This document shows, in pieces, positions 8,686 to 16,778 of a stretch of 64,000 bases of DNA. Within the stretch, counting starts at the first letter, position 1, and each line of letters opens with the position of its first letter. The position numbers and the translations under genes are program-made. The notes below the pieces were generated by a model. It searched no databases, was not told where the DNA came from, and worked only from the letters and a program-made list of their open reading frames with translations. The DNA is from CAYJBH01 sp964369965 (GTDB taxonomy: Bacteria; Bacillota; Clostridia; Oscillospirales; Ruminococcaceae), in assembly GCA_964369965.1 (NCBI GenBank), contig CAYJGF010000005.1, forward strand, positions 1 to 64,000, in the 5' to 3' direction.

Positions 8686-10353
8686 ATGAAAAGTGATATT
8701 GAAATTGCACAGCAACACGTGATGCAACCTATCGGGGCGATCGCCGAGCGGCTGAATTTGCCGAGCGAGAGCGTAATGACCATAGGCAGATACAAGGCAA
8801 AGGTGGACTACCGACTACTTCGAGAATTGTCCGATAAAAAGGATGCGAAATTAATTCTTGTCAGCGCGATATCGCCGACACCGGCAGGGGAGGGCAAGAC
8901 GACAACCAGTATAGGTCTCGCCGATGCGCTCAACCTCACCGGTCGCAGGACCGCGCTTGCCCTGCGTGAGCCAAGCCTCGGCCCCGTCTTTGGCATGAAA
9001 GGCGGCGCGGCAGGCGGTGGCTATGCGCAGGTTGTGCCGATGGAGGATATTAATCTGCATTTCACCGGCGACATGCACGCAATATCGGCGGCAAATAATC
9101 TGCTCGCTGCCATGTTAGATAACCATATTCAACAGGGCAATCGCCTCAACATCGACCCACGGCGCATCTGTTGGAAACGATGTGTAGACATGAACGACCG
9201 TCAACTCCGATATATCCTGGATGGTCTCGGCGGTAAGACAAACGGCACACCGCGTGAGGACGGCTTTGACATTACCGTCGCGAGTGAGGTCATGGCGATA
9301 TTCTGCCTTGCGAGCGACATCGTTGATTTGAAAAAGCGACTTTCCGCCATCGTCATTGCCTATACCTACGATTCAAAGCCGATAACGGCAGGGGATATCA
9401 AGGCCGAGGGGGCGATGACCGCGCTGTTGAAGGACGCTTTTAACCCCAACCTTGTTCAGACGTTGGAGGGCACGCCGGCATTTATCCACGGCGGTCCTTT
9501 CGCCAATATTGCGCACGGGTGCAACAGTGTTATTGCGACCAAAATGGCTTTAAAAACCGCGGACTATGTCGTAACCGAAGCAGGTTTTGGTGCGGATCTC
9601 GGCGCGCAAAAATTCCTTGACATCAAGTGCCGTCTGTCCGGTCTTGTGCCGAGCGCTGTGGTGATTGTGGCGACGGTGCGCGCACTCAAACACCACGGCG
9701 GTTGCAAAAAAGAAAACCTCGGCACACCAAACACCGAGATACTTAAAAAAGGCGCGGACAACCTCAAAAGGCACGTCGAGAATATACGCGATGTGTATAA
9801 ACTGCCGGTCTGTGTCGCGATAAATGCCTTCCCCACCGATTCGCCCGAGGAGCATGAGACGCTCAAAAATATCTGCGCCGAGCTGGGTGTTCGGTGTGAG
9901 CTAAGCGAAGTTTTTGCAAAAGGTGGCAAGGGTGGCACAGCACTCGCCGACGCTGTTGCGGAAATTGCAACGGACAATGATTTGACCTGTTCTTATGACC
10001 TGCAAGGCTCTATAGAGGATAAAATCTCGATGGTCTGCACACGCATCTATCGCGCAGGGGAGGTTATCCTTTCCGATATGGCAAAAAAGCAGATTGCAGA
10101 GCTAATATCTAACGGCTTTGATAAACTGCCGATATGCATTGCTAAAACACAGTATAGTTTCAGCGATAACGCGGCACTGCTCTGCGCCCCGAGCGATTTC
10201 TCCATGACGGTGAGAGGGGTTCGCCTTAGCGCCGGCGCCGGATTTATCGTCGTCATAATGGGTGACATAATGACCATGCCGGGTCTGCCGAAGATACCGG
10301 CGGCGGAAAATATCGACGTGGATGAAAACGGGGTCATTTCGGGGCTGTTTTAA
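8686..10353 (+). CDS. fhs: Formate-tetrahydrofolate ligase
   Basis: Catalyses ATP-dependent formation of 10-formyl-tetrahydrofolate from formate in one-carbon metabolism (purine synthesis, or the methyl branch of acetogenesis). It is 555 residues, the usual length. Visible are the P-loop [18 protein letters not shown] (about 65-82), [20 protein letters not shown], and the C-terminal [19 protein letters not shown] precedes ATG 8686. Its stop codon overlaps the convergent rsmA stop at 10350-10353. No other Wood-Ljungdahl gene is in the window, so acetogenesis is not shown. Confidence 0.97.
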   Translation: MKSDIEIAQQHVMQPIGAIAERLNLPSESVMTIGRYKAKVDYRLLRELSDKKDAKLILVSAISPTPAGEGKTTTSIGLADALNLTGRRTALALREPSLGPVFGMKGGAAGGGYAQVVPMEDINLHFTGDMHAISAANNLLAAMLDNHIQQGNRLNIDPRRICWKRCVDMNDRQLRYILDGLGGKTNGTPREDGFDITVASEVMAIFCLASDIVDLKKRLSAIVIAYTYDSKPITAGDIKAEGAMTALLKDAFNPNLVQTLEGTPAFIHGGPFANIAHGCNSVIATKMALKTADYVVTEAGFGADLGAQKFLDIKCRLSGLVPSAVVIVATVRALKHHGGCKKENLGTPNTEILKKGADNLKRHVENIRDVYKLPVCVAINAFPTDSPEEHETLKNICAELGVRCELSEVFAKGGKGGTALADAVAEIATDNDLTCSYDLQGSIEDKISMVCTRIYRAGEVILSDMAKKQIAELISNGFDKLPICIAKTQYSFSDNAALLCAPSDFSMTVRGVRLSAGAGFIVVIMGDIMTMPGLPKIPAAENIDVDENGVISGLF

Positions 10354-11216
10354 AGTGCTCTATAAAATGCCCCTGCCAACTCCTGCCACTGCTCCATAGT
10401 GAGCCGCTCCGCGCGTATATTTTGATTGCCGGTGACCTGCTCTACTATCGCCGCTATATCACCCTTATCCATCGCCAATGTCGCATTAAGCGCATTGACA
10501 AGCGTCTTGCGCCGCTGTTCGAAACCACTTCGAACTAACTTGAAAAAAAGCCTTTCATCCTGTGTTATATAGGGCAGTGTCTCGTGAGGGTTCAACCGTA
10601 TTACCGCCGAGTCCACCTTTGGTGCAGGATAAAATGACCCTGCATGGACGTCGAAAAGTTTTTGTGCCGTGGTGTAATAACTTACAGCAACACTCACCGC
10701 ACCGCACGCGCGCTCCCCTACCGTCGCGCAGAGCCTGTGTGCCGCCTCTTTTTGAACCATAACCGTTATACTCTCAAACCCTGCCGGCTGTTCCAGCAGT
10801 TTCATGATAAGGGGGCTTGTTATATAGTAGGGTAGGTTTGCGACCACCGCCGTCGGCATACCGCAAAAATGCTCTTTCACAAGCGCCGGAATGTCTAAGG
10901 TCATAGCGTCGGCAAACAAGACATTAAGGTTGTCATGATGTGCAAGCGTTTTTTCTATTATTGGCTCTAACCTTCTGTCAACCTCCACACTGACCACCTT
11001 GGTCACCGCCCCACAAAGACGGTCGGTGAGGGTGCCGATACCGGTGCCTATCTCTAAAACTCCAAATTCCGAACCCACTCCCGAGCGCTCCACAATCATC
11101 GGGCAGAGAGACGAATCAATAATGAAATTTTGACCGAACCGCTTGGTCGGCACGGCGGAATACTTGCGGCACAACTCTAAAACCGTATTTTTATCGGTCA
11201 AATTATATTTTTTCAT
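10350..11216 (-). CDS. rsmA: 16S rRNA (adenine1518/1519-N6) dimethyltransferase
   Basis: RsmA/KsgA dimethylates two adjacent adenines near the 3' end of 16S rRNA during 30S maturation. The 288-residue form starting [16 protein letters not shown] is preferred: GGTGGTGAT lies just before this ATG, and a longer in-frame start would add a non-family N-terminus. Motifs are KRFGQNFI, the SAM motif [15 protein letters not shown] and the catalytic NLPYY. The start lies 14 bp inside the end of cdd, so the two are probably translationally coupled. Confidence 0.95.
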   Translation of the reverse strand: MKKYNLTDKNTVLELCRKYSAVPTKRFGQNFIIDSSLCPMIVERSGVGSEFGVLEIGTGIGTLTDRLCGAVTKVVSVEVDRRLEPIIEKTLAHHDNLNVLFADAMTLDIPALVKEHFCGMPTAVVANLPYYITSPLIMKLLEQPAGFESITVMVQKEAAHRLCATVGERACGAVSVAVSYYTTAQKLFDVHAGSFYPAPKVDSAVIRLNPHETLPYITQDERLFFKLVRSGFEQRRKTLVNALNATLAMDKGDIAAIVEQVTGNQNIRAERLTMEQWQELAGAFYRAL

Positions 11217-11601
11217 CAAAATCACCACCAAAAGCATGAGGGAGCAGCTCTGATAAAAGGAAATCCTTTTGATGTACACTGCCCTTTGTAAATATAGGTA
11301 TATCGCCCTTTGCAAACTCCGATATCACCTGTCGGCACGCGCCACACGGCATACAACTTGCACCACCGCCGCAATATACTGCGAGTGCCGCGATGCCTTT
11401 GCAACCGGCGTTTACCATGTTAAATATCGCAACACGTTCGGCGCATACCGTCAGACCATAGCTCGAATTTTCAATATTTGCACCGGTATAAATCTCCCCG
11501 TTTGTCCCGAACACCGCCGCACCGACACTAAAACCTGAATAGGGTGAGTATGCATTTCCTGCGGCGTTGACCGACTCGGTCAACAGTGTTTTTTTATCCA
11601 T
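11203..11601 (-). CDS. cdd: Cytidine deaminase
   Basis: Deaminates (deoxy)cytidine to (deoxy)uridine in pyrimidine salvage. At 132 residues it is the short tetrameric class. The zinc site is visible as CAERVAIFN, with the catalytic Glu beside the first Cys, and PCGACRQVISEF with the second and third Cys. It precedes rsmA with a 14-bp overlap. The N-terminal codons for LLTESVN contain a perfect copy of the TTGACC-N5-GGTCAA palindrome. A dCMP deaminase gene diverges from it 117 bp away, so pyrimidine deamination is grouped here. Confidence 0.96.
   Translation of the reverse strand: MDKKTLLTESVNAAGNAYSPYSGFSVGAAVFGTNGEIYTGANIENSSYGLTVCAERVAIFNMVNAGCKGIAALAVYCGGGASCMPCGACRQVISEFAKGDIPIFTKGSVHQKDFLLSELLPHAFGGDFDEKI
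11567..11583. repeat. 17-bp palindrome TTGACC-N5-GGTCAA, perfect
   Basis: TTGACCGACTCGGTCAA, an 8+1+8 perfect palindrome inside cdd (codons for LLTESVN). It is the most symmetrical member of the set found between 11.57 and 20.79 kb. Confidence 0.8.
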
Positions 11602-11647
11602 TTTTTCTTCTTTCCTTTATAAAATTGTCAAAATATTAAATTACCTA

Positions 11648-11676
11648 TTGCATTTATCGCAGATTTAGTATATCAT
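11648..11676 (+). promoter_or_regulatory. Promoter of the dCMP deaminase gene
   Basis: TTGCAT (11648-11653), 17-bp spacer, TATCAT (11671-11676), 42 bp before ATG 11719 in the divergent spacer with cdd. GGGAGGG at 11710-11716 is the ribosome binding site. Confidence 0.55.
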
Positions 11677-11718
11677 TTAAAATATAACACGTTAAAACAC
11701 AAAATATAGGGAGGGACT

Positions 11719-12204
11719 ATGCGCCGAGATAAGACCAACTACTACCTTGACATTGCCGAGACGGTAACAAAACGCGGCACCTGTTTGAGGAGGAATTACG
11801 GTGCAATCATAGTAAAAAACGACAATATCGTGTCCACCGGTTTTTCCGGCGCACCGCGCGGTCGCAAAAATTGCAGTGACCTTGGTGTGTGTCGTCGTGA
11901 GCGGTTGCAGATACCGCGCGGACAGCGGTATGAGCTATGTCGCAGTGTCCACGCCGAGGCAAATGCTATTATCAGTGCCTCCCGTGAGAATATGCTTGGG
12001 GCAACACTATATCTCGTCGGGGTGGACGGCAAAGGCGATTATGTCAAGGATGCAAGCAGTTGTTCCATGTGCAAACGTCTGATAATCAATGCCGGGATAC
12101 AAAAGGTGGTTATCCGCAACGATAAGAATATCTTTACTGCACTTGATGTGGAAAACGAGTGGATAGTCTCGGACGAGAGCCTGTCGGATGAGCTTGGGTA
12201 TTAA
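11719..12204 (+). CDS. comEB: dCMP deaminase (ComEB-like)
   Basis: A 161-residue zinc-dependent deoxycytidylate deaminase that converts dCMP to dUMP for dTMP synthesis. HAEANAIISAS carries the zinc His and the catalytic Glu, and CSMCKRLIINAG the two zinc Cys. The N-terminal CLRRNYGAIIV and FSGAPRG are also family-typical. In Bacillus comEB lies in the competence operon, but no competence gene is next to it here, so a housekeeping nucleotide role is more likely. Its stop overlaps the stop of the convergent membrane protein gene. Confidence 0.92.
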   Translation: MRRDKTNYYLDIAETVTKRGTCLRRNYGAIIVKNDNIVSTGFSGAPRGRKNCSDLGVCRRERLQIPRGQRYELCRSVHAEANAIISASRENMLGATLYLVGVDGKGDYVKDASSCSMCKRLIINAGIQKVVIRNDKNIFTALDVENEWIVSDESLSDELGY

Positions 12205-12980
12205 TATAAAACAGCTTTTTTGGATGGGTTTAAAGCACAGGAGCATACAAGACCTAAAACGCCCATAGAAACCGAGCAGAGAGCCTGCATTGACGGCATC
12301 GCGGCAGCGGTGCCGTCAATTATTGTGTGTACAAGCTCCGCCGACCCGATACTGCCGGCAATCAAAAAGACACAAAGTCCCGAAAAGACCAAGAATTTAG
12401 TACCCTTTGCAACGAAGAAAAGATGTTTTGTAATAGCATTGAAAAAAATCACTATCGCCATCGGCACTAAAATGGCAATGGTATGCGATATTCTGTGTGA
12501 GGAGGACACGAGCAACAGATAGTTATTGAGCATCAAAACATAATAAAAAACGTTGGCTATAAGTGCAAAAAAGAGCATCCCTCCCCCAAGTCGAACTTTT
12601 ATATATGATAAAAAACCATAGATAGCGAACCATAACCCCGTCATCAACATGGATACCGACAGGATTATATCAATGGTGCTAAAGTGACCGCCAATTATAA
12701 ATATGACGCTGAATACACCGCATACAATGTGTATAATACCGACAATACACATAGCAAACGCGACAATGGAGGAGTTGTTTGCAGGCAGGTCTTTTTGACT
12801 GTAAATCACTGCAAAAATTAGCGCAAGCAATAGCGGAATAATTAATATTAAATAGCGTGTCGACGATGATAAAACCGTCACAAATCCCTCATCATCGGTA
12901 AAATTCGCAAGATCATAATATCGCAAAAATCCGAACAAAATGCAGATGATGACAATGATTATGTAGAAAACTTTTTTCAT
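12201..12980 (-). CDS. Hypothetical polytopic membrane protein
   Basis: A 259-residue protein with about seven hydrophobic segments, beginning with a likely uncleaved one (IIIVIICILFGFL, residues 6-18). I recognise no family. The soluble parts are short and carry no obvious catalytic motif. AAAGGG precedes the ATG. It is convergent with comEB (stops overlap at 12201-12204) and divergent from spoIID. Proximity to spoIID is the only hint of a sporulation link, and a weak one. Confidence 0.65.
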   Translation of the reverse strand: MKKVFYIIIVIICILFGFLRYYDLANFTDDEGFVTVLSSSTRYLILIIPLLLALIFAVIYSQKDLPANNSSIVAFAMCIVGIIHIVCGVFSVIFIIGGHFSTIDIILSVSMLMTGLWFAIYGFLSYIKVRLGGGMLFFALIANVFYYVLMLNNYLLLVSSSHRISHTIAILVPMAIVIFFNAITKHLFFVAKGTKFLVFSGLCVFLIAGSIGSAELVHTIIDGTAAAMPSMQALCSVSMGVLGLVCSCALNPSKKAVLY

Positions 12981-13067
12981 AAAACCCTTTTATATAAATG
13001 AATATTATTGCACCTACAGTCATAATAATTTATAAAACCGCTAAAGACTATAGGAATAAAGAAAACG

Positions 13068-14127
13068 ATGAAAAAGATAATAGCGTTACTGTTGTTTTTC
13101 ACTGCTGTGGCATTTTTGATGCCCTACTCCTGGTTATTGCTGACAACCGCATACGATCAACCATTGTCACAAAGCTCCGCACCGCAAGAAATGCAGGAGA
13201 ACTCAAGTGAATTGACCACACCGGTCGAAAGTGAACCCTTATCAAACGAAAATATTACAGAGGATGCACAAAAGGACTATTCCATCAGCGAGTTTCTAAT
13301 CTATTGTGTAGATCGAGAGGGTGTGTTGACCGTGCCGGTCAAAGAGTATGTAATAGGAGCTCTTGCAGCGGAGATGTCGCTCGATGCCCCGAGGGAGGCA
13401 CTAAAAGCGCAGGCTGTGGCCGCCTACAGCTACGCGCTGGCAAGGGCGGAAAATAAAGAGAGCGGTGACAGCCCGATGAACTCCGATTTTTCCGCAAATC
13501 CATCGGGGTACGAAGGTTTTTTGACACAGGAGGAGATGCGTTATCTCTGGGGCGTTTCCTACGATGAAAACTATGCTTTTTTGTCGGAAATTGTCGACGA
13601 AGTAGGCGCAGTGACACTAACATACGACGGNNNNNNNNNNGGCACTTAGCTGCTATTATCCGCTATCCAACGGTTCAACGGTTGACAGCGAGCACTTTTT
13701 CGACGTAGCGCTACCCTATCTTGTCGCGGTAGAATCGCCATACGACAACTCTTCCGTTGAGTTTGAGCAAAAAATCACATTTACGTCGCAACAGATATTC
13801 GATGTTTTGACAACCGCATTTGAGGGGGTCACCCTCGGGGAAGATCCGTTTGTTTGGCTGAATGAGCCGAACTATACCGACTCCGGCTATCTTATAGATA
13901 TCACAGCCGGTGAGGTTTTAATAAAAGGGGAGGAACTGCGGCAAGCACTCGGTCTGCGTTCCACCTCAATTCAAATAGAGTTTGCCGACAACATTTTTAT
14001 TTTCACCACCAAAGGGATAGGTCACGGTGTGGGGATGTCGCAATATGGAGCAAAAATGATGGCAGAACAGGGTTATACATACGACATTATACTAAAATAT
14101 TACTACCCCGGATGTGAAATCACTTAA
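13068..14127 (+). CDS. spoIID: Stage II sporulation protein D, interrupted by a scaffold gap
   Basis: SpoIID is a membrane-anchored lytic transglycosylase that, with SpoIIM and SpoIIP, strips septal peptidoglycan during engulfment. Residues 1-25 form a membrane anchor. The SpoIID domain begins at VPVKEYVIGALAAEMSLDAP, where the Glu of AAEM matches the catalytic residue of characterised SpoIID, and ends with GIGHGVGMSQYGAKMM and YYYPGCEI. Ten Ns at 13631-13640 break the frame: read literally, the ORF stops at 13649. If the true gap is 9 bases (or another length of the right phase), TYDG joins ALSCYYPLSNG and the gene is about 352 residues and intact. I treat it as intact with an assembly gap. 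Confidence 0.9.
13212..13228. repeat. 17-bp palindrome, one mismatch
   Basis: TTGACC-ACACC-GGTCGA inside spoIID (codons for LTTPVE), 114 bp before the perfect copy at 13326. Confidence 0.5.
13326..13342. repeat. 17-bp palindrome TTGACC-N5-GGTCAA, perfect
   Basis: TTGACCGTGCCGGTCAA (7+3+7) inside spoIID at the codons for LTVPVK, at the start of the catalytic domain. Confidence 0.8.
13631..13640. other. Ten-N assembly gap
   Basis: A run of exactly ten N lies in spoIID. Flanking codons align with the SpoIID family in two different frames, so the real number of missing bases is not 10; 9 would restore one continuous frame. Confidence 0.95.
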
Positions 14128-14129
14128 TT

Positions 14130-14146
14130 TTGACCAAATCGGTCAA
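14130..14146. repeat. 17-bp palindrome, perfect, noncoding
   Basis: TTGACC-AAATC-GGTCAA lies in the 38-bp spacer between the convergent stops of spoIID (14127) and the GHL10 gene (14166). A second copy follows 23 bp later, centre to centre. Confidence 0.8.
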
Positions 14147-14152
14147 CAACAA

Positions 14153-14169
14153 ATGACCACATCGGTCAA
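14153..14169. repeat. 17-bp palindrome, one mismatch
   Basis: ATGACC-ACATC-GGTCAA, a tandem partner of the preceding copy. It overlaps the stop codon of the minus-strand GHL10 gene. Confidence 0.65.
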
Positions 14170-15641
14170 CGCATTACCGCCTGCATATTTGATACCTCCT
14201 GTGAAACGGTAGGCTCGGAGGATTTATAGAGATTGTCATATCTGTACAGCGCAAATCCATCTATTCCGGCTACCGAGCGCAACGTCTCTATCTGCCTTGC
14301 GAGGTTGTCGCCACTGCTCCACTCCGACTGGTCGTTTGCACCACCGTCACCCACACCGATGCGAAATGCACCGAGGCCTATATATAGCGAGACGGACGGC
14401 GCCTGTGTATAGGATGCCCACTCGGCACTGAGTTTTGCAAATTGATAATCCTCCCGTCCCGAGGCGGTCAAATAGTCAAATCCCCAATAGAGTTGCGGCA
14501 TTATATAGTCAACATAACCGGGTGTGGAGAGCCAAAGGTTGACATCGCTGTACTGCTGATTGTAGTTGTTGGAGTTGTTCCCCTGTGGCGAAATCCCAAA
14601 ATACACCGACGCGTCTGTCGACTTAACCGCGTTATAAACCTTTTGTACCAGCGCATTTACATTCTCACGTCGCCACGCCGAAAGGTCCATACCGCCACCG
14701 AGTTTAGAATATGCTGCGGTATCAAAAAACTGCTCGGTCGTGGGATAAAAATAGTCATCGAACTGAATCCCGTCCACGTCATAGTTGTTAATAATCTCGA
14801 CAACACCGGACACAATCAAATCCTGTACCTCGGGATATGCCGGATTATAGTATAACCCATCGTTAGCCGCTACCACATAATCGCTCTTGTCACTGCTGTT
14901 CATGTATCCCACAGCAGGGTTTGACGCGGCTAAAGAACTTGGTTTTGACGCGCTCAGTTGAACTCGATAGGGGTTGACCCATGCCTCGATTTTAAGCCCC
15001 CGCTCATGGCAAAGCCGCACCGCAATCTCTAACGGGTCATAGGGCATACTCGCCCCTTGGGTCCCACTCACAAGATGAGAAGATGGGAAAATCGAGGAAT
15101 TATAGAGCGCATCCCCAAACGGACGGACATGGAAAATGACGGTGTTTAGCCCCAATGAAACGCTGTTATCGAGCATGGTCGACAGGTCTTGAATATATCC
15201 TTGTTCCGACGACATGTTCATACTTTCAAGTTCAAGATAGGATATCCAGACGGCACGGTATTCATCACTCGCATCTACCGCATTGACCACTATGGTCGAT
15301 TCTGTAGACTCAGTCTCGTTGACCGCATCGGTCAATGACTCACTTTCACTCTCCGACAATGTACTGCTTTCGATGCTTTCACTCGATGATATTTCCTCTG
15401 ATGAGGATTGTGACTCACTCACATCGACCGACTCCTCCGGCTGTGCAATCACCTCTAAATCGGTGGAGGTGCCAACCTCACTGCTTTGCTCTAAACTGTC
15501 GCTAACAGCCGGTGCGCCGTCACCTTGTAGCATAAATACCGCAACCGATAGTATGACAATAAGACCCAACCCGACAGCGGAATAGCTGATCAGCCGTGCG
15601 AGTGAGATGTCCTTTATACTTCTTGTTCTTCTGTATTTCAC
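14166..15641 (-). CDS. Family 10-like glycosyl hydrolase (GHL10/DUF187), membrane-anchored
   Basis: About 491 residues from GTG 15641, which has AAGGGA upstream; a longer ATG start at 15701 would lie inside the 161-bp repeat and give a non-family N-terminus. An anchor (AVGLGLIVILSVAVFML) is followed by a Ser/Glu-rich spacer of about 80 residues. The GHL10 TIM barrel begins at YRAVWISYLELESM and carries GLNTVIFHVRPFGDALY, KIEAWVNPYRV and DGIQFDDYFYP. Family members act on or bind extracellular polysaccharide or peptidoglycan. It sits between spoIID and spoIIQ, which are adjacent in Bacillus and many Clostridia, so a role at the spore envelope is a reasonable inference, not shown. Confidence 0.85.
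   Translation of the reverse strand: MKYRRTRSIKDISLARLISYSAVGLGLIVILSVAVFMLQGDGAPAVSDSLEQSSEVGTSTDLEVIAQPEESVDVSESQSSSEEISSSESIESSTLSESESESLTDAVNETESTESTIVVNAVDASDEYRAVWISYLELESMNMSSEQGYIQDLSTMLDNSVSLGLNTVIFHVRPFGDALYNSSIFPSSHLVSGTQGASMPYDPLEIAVRLCHERGLKIEAWVNPYRVQLSASKPSSLAASNPAVGYMNSSDKSDYVVAANDGLYYNPAYPEVQDLIVSGVVEIINNYDVDGIQFDDYFYPTTEQFFDTAAYSKLGGGMDLSAWRRENVNALVQKVYNAVKSTDASVYFGISPQGNNSNNYNQQYSDVNLWLSTPGYVDYIMPQLYWGFDYLTASGREDYQFAKLSAEWASYTQAPSVSLYIGLGAFRIGVGDGGANDQSEWSSGDNLARQIETLRSVAGIDGFALYRYDNLYKSSEPTVSQEVSNMQAVMR
15283..15299. repeat. 17-bp palindrome, one mismatch
   Basis: TTGACC-ACTAT-GGTCGA inside the GHL10 gene, 36 bp from the perfect copy at 15319. Confidence 0.5.
15319..15335. 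repeat. 17-bp palindrome TTGACC-N5-GGTCAA, perfect
   Basis: TTGACCGCATCGGTCAA (7+3+7), in the low-complexity spacer of the GHL10 gene where the minus-strand codons read LTDAVN. Confidence 0.8.
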
Positions 15642-15672
15642 AACGTTCCCTTGTATTAATATTATATGAATA

Positions 15673-15833
15673 GGGGGTGCCTCAGAACAAAGGTTTTGCA
15701 AAAGCTATAGCAAAATTTTTGTCAGATTAAACAAAAACCGCAGGCAATACTTTGTGTATTAACGAGGATTTTTGTGACATATGACGGGAATTTTGCCGAC
15801 GCCTTTTGCGAAGCCGACTTTTGGGGCATCCTC
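15673..15833. repeat. 161-bp palindromic interspersed element, copy 1
   Basis: One of three copies (others at 30458 and 50798), all exactly 161 bp by my boundaries. Outer arms GGGGGTGCCTCAGAA and TTTTGGGGCATCCTC pair over 15 positions if G-T wobbles are allowed. The core (GCAAAATTTTTGTCAG, ACAAAAACCGCAGGC, AATACTTTGTGTATT, ATTTTTGTGACATATGACG) is nearly the same in all copies and folds back on itself. No protein is encoded. It lies between the spoIIQ terminator and the GHL10 start. Confidence 0.85.
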
Positions 15834-15850
15834 TCTAAACATTTTACCAT

Positions 15851-15884
15851 AAACCACCGCTACAGTCAACCATAGCGGTGGTTT
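15851..15884. terminator. Bidirectional hairpin terminator after spoIIQ
   Basis: AAACCACCGCTA (15851-15862), 10-nt loop, TAGCGGTGGTTT (15873-15884): a perfect 12-bp stem. On the plus strand it runs into TTATTT; on the minus strand it lies 15 bp past the spoIIQ stop, its likely target. Confidence 0.75.
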
Positions 15885-15898
15885 TTATTTCGACAGGA

Positions 15899-16702
15899 TT
15901 AGCTTTGAAGCTCGGTGAAATCAAAGTATTCCCCATCTTTTATAGCCTCGATGTGGATGTGTGACGGGAGCGATATCTCGCTTGGGGTCTCCCCTACCCT
16001 ACCTATCACATCACCACAGCGTAGCTCCTGCCCTTTTTGTGCCGAAATTTCACTGTTTAGCCCACAATAACGTATTGTTACACCGTCTGATTCCATTTCG
16101 ACAACACCGCCCCAAAGGTCATCGACCGATACCGATGTCACCACGCCGGATTGGGACGCGACCACCGGCGTGTCGAGAGGTGAGGCTATGTCAACGCCGT
16201 TATGTGTTCGCCAGTCGTTCATAGTCTCGTTGAAAATCAGTTCCTCACCGCTGAATGTTTGAATTATCTCACCGTTTACCGGCATCATAAAGTTAAGTGG
16301 CTCCGCCGGAACAGCTTGCGGTGCGACCACCTCCTCGACCTCCACCGGTTGAATCGTTTCCACCGCTGTCTGTTCTATCACCTCTTCTACAGGCTCCATC
16401 GGCTCCTCGATTATATCCTCGGAATTGTCTTGTTGTGACTGTTCGTCCAAATCCGCCTCATCCGATTCCTCCGGCTGTTCTATCGGAATGTCCGGCTCGG
16501 AATTTATTACCGGTTGTTCCGGTACATACTCCTCAAACTCGGGAGGGTCATATGTCAGCGGTGCTTGGTCGGTAAACTGCTCCACCAATGTTTCAATGGC
16601 TAAATAGGACGACACTGCGGCCGCTATAACACAAACCACCAAAACAAAATAAAACCCCTTGTTTTGAATGAATTTAATCACTGTATTCTTCTTTTGATTC
16701 AT
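15899..16702 (-). CDS. spoIIQ: SpoIIQ-like M23 (LytM) peptidase-domain protein
   Basis: SpoIIQ is the forespore protein that pairs with SpoIIIAH to form the channel between forespore and mother cell. From ATG 16702 (AGGTGG just upstream) it is 267 residues: one membrane segment (GFYFVLVVCVIAAAVSSYLA), an acidic Glu/Pro-rich spacer (about 50-130), then a LytM domain. The zinc ligands look intact: HNGVDIASP supplies His and Asp, and HIHIEA the HxH pair. Bacillus SpoIIQ has lost one ligand, whereas clostridial SpoIIQ keeps them. The upstream neighbour is the pseudo-ATPase, 76 bp away. Another M23 endopeptidase is possible, but the location near spoIID supports SpoIIQ. Confidence 0.82.
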   Translation of the reverse strand: MNQKKNTVIKFIQNKGFYFVLVVCVIAAAVSSYLAIETLVEQFTDQAPLTYDPPEFEEYVPEQPVINSEPDIPIEQPEESDEADLDEQSQQDNSEDIIEEPMEPVEEVIEQTAVETIQPVEVEEVVAPQAVPAEPLNFMMPVNGEIIQTFSGEELIFNETMNDWRTHNGVDIASPLDTPVVASQSGVVTSVSVDDLWGGVVEMESDGVTIRYCGLNSEISAQKGQELRCGDVIGRVGETPSEISLPSHIHIEAIKDGEYFDFTELQS

Positions 16703-16778
16703 AAAAATCCACCTTTCCTGCGTTGTAATTGTATTCTCGGCAGAAAAGGTGGGTTTATTCATATGTTATTGAATTATG

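Noticed and set aside
11216..11315. Extended N-terminus of RsmA (33 more residues)
   Set aside because: It lacks family similarity and overlaps cdd by more than 100 bp; the internal ATG has a good ribosome binding site.
15642..15701. ATG start of the GHL10 gene inside the 161-bp repeat
   Set aside because: GTG 15641 has a ribosome binding site and leaves a normal basic cytoplasmic N-terminus; the extra 20 residues come from the repeat and its flank.
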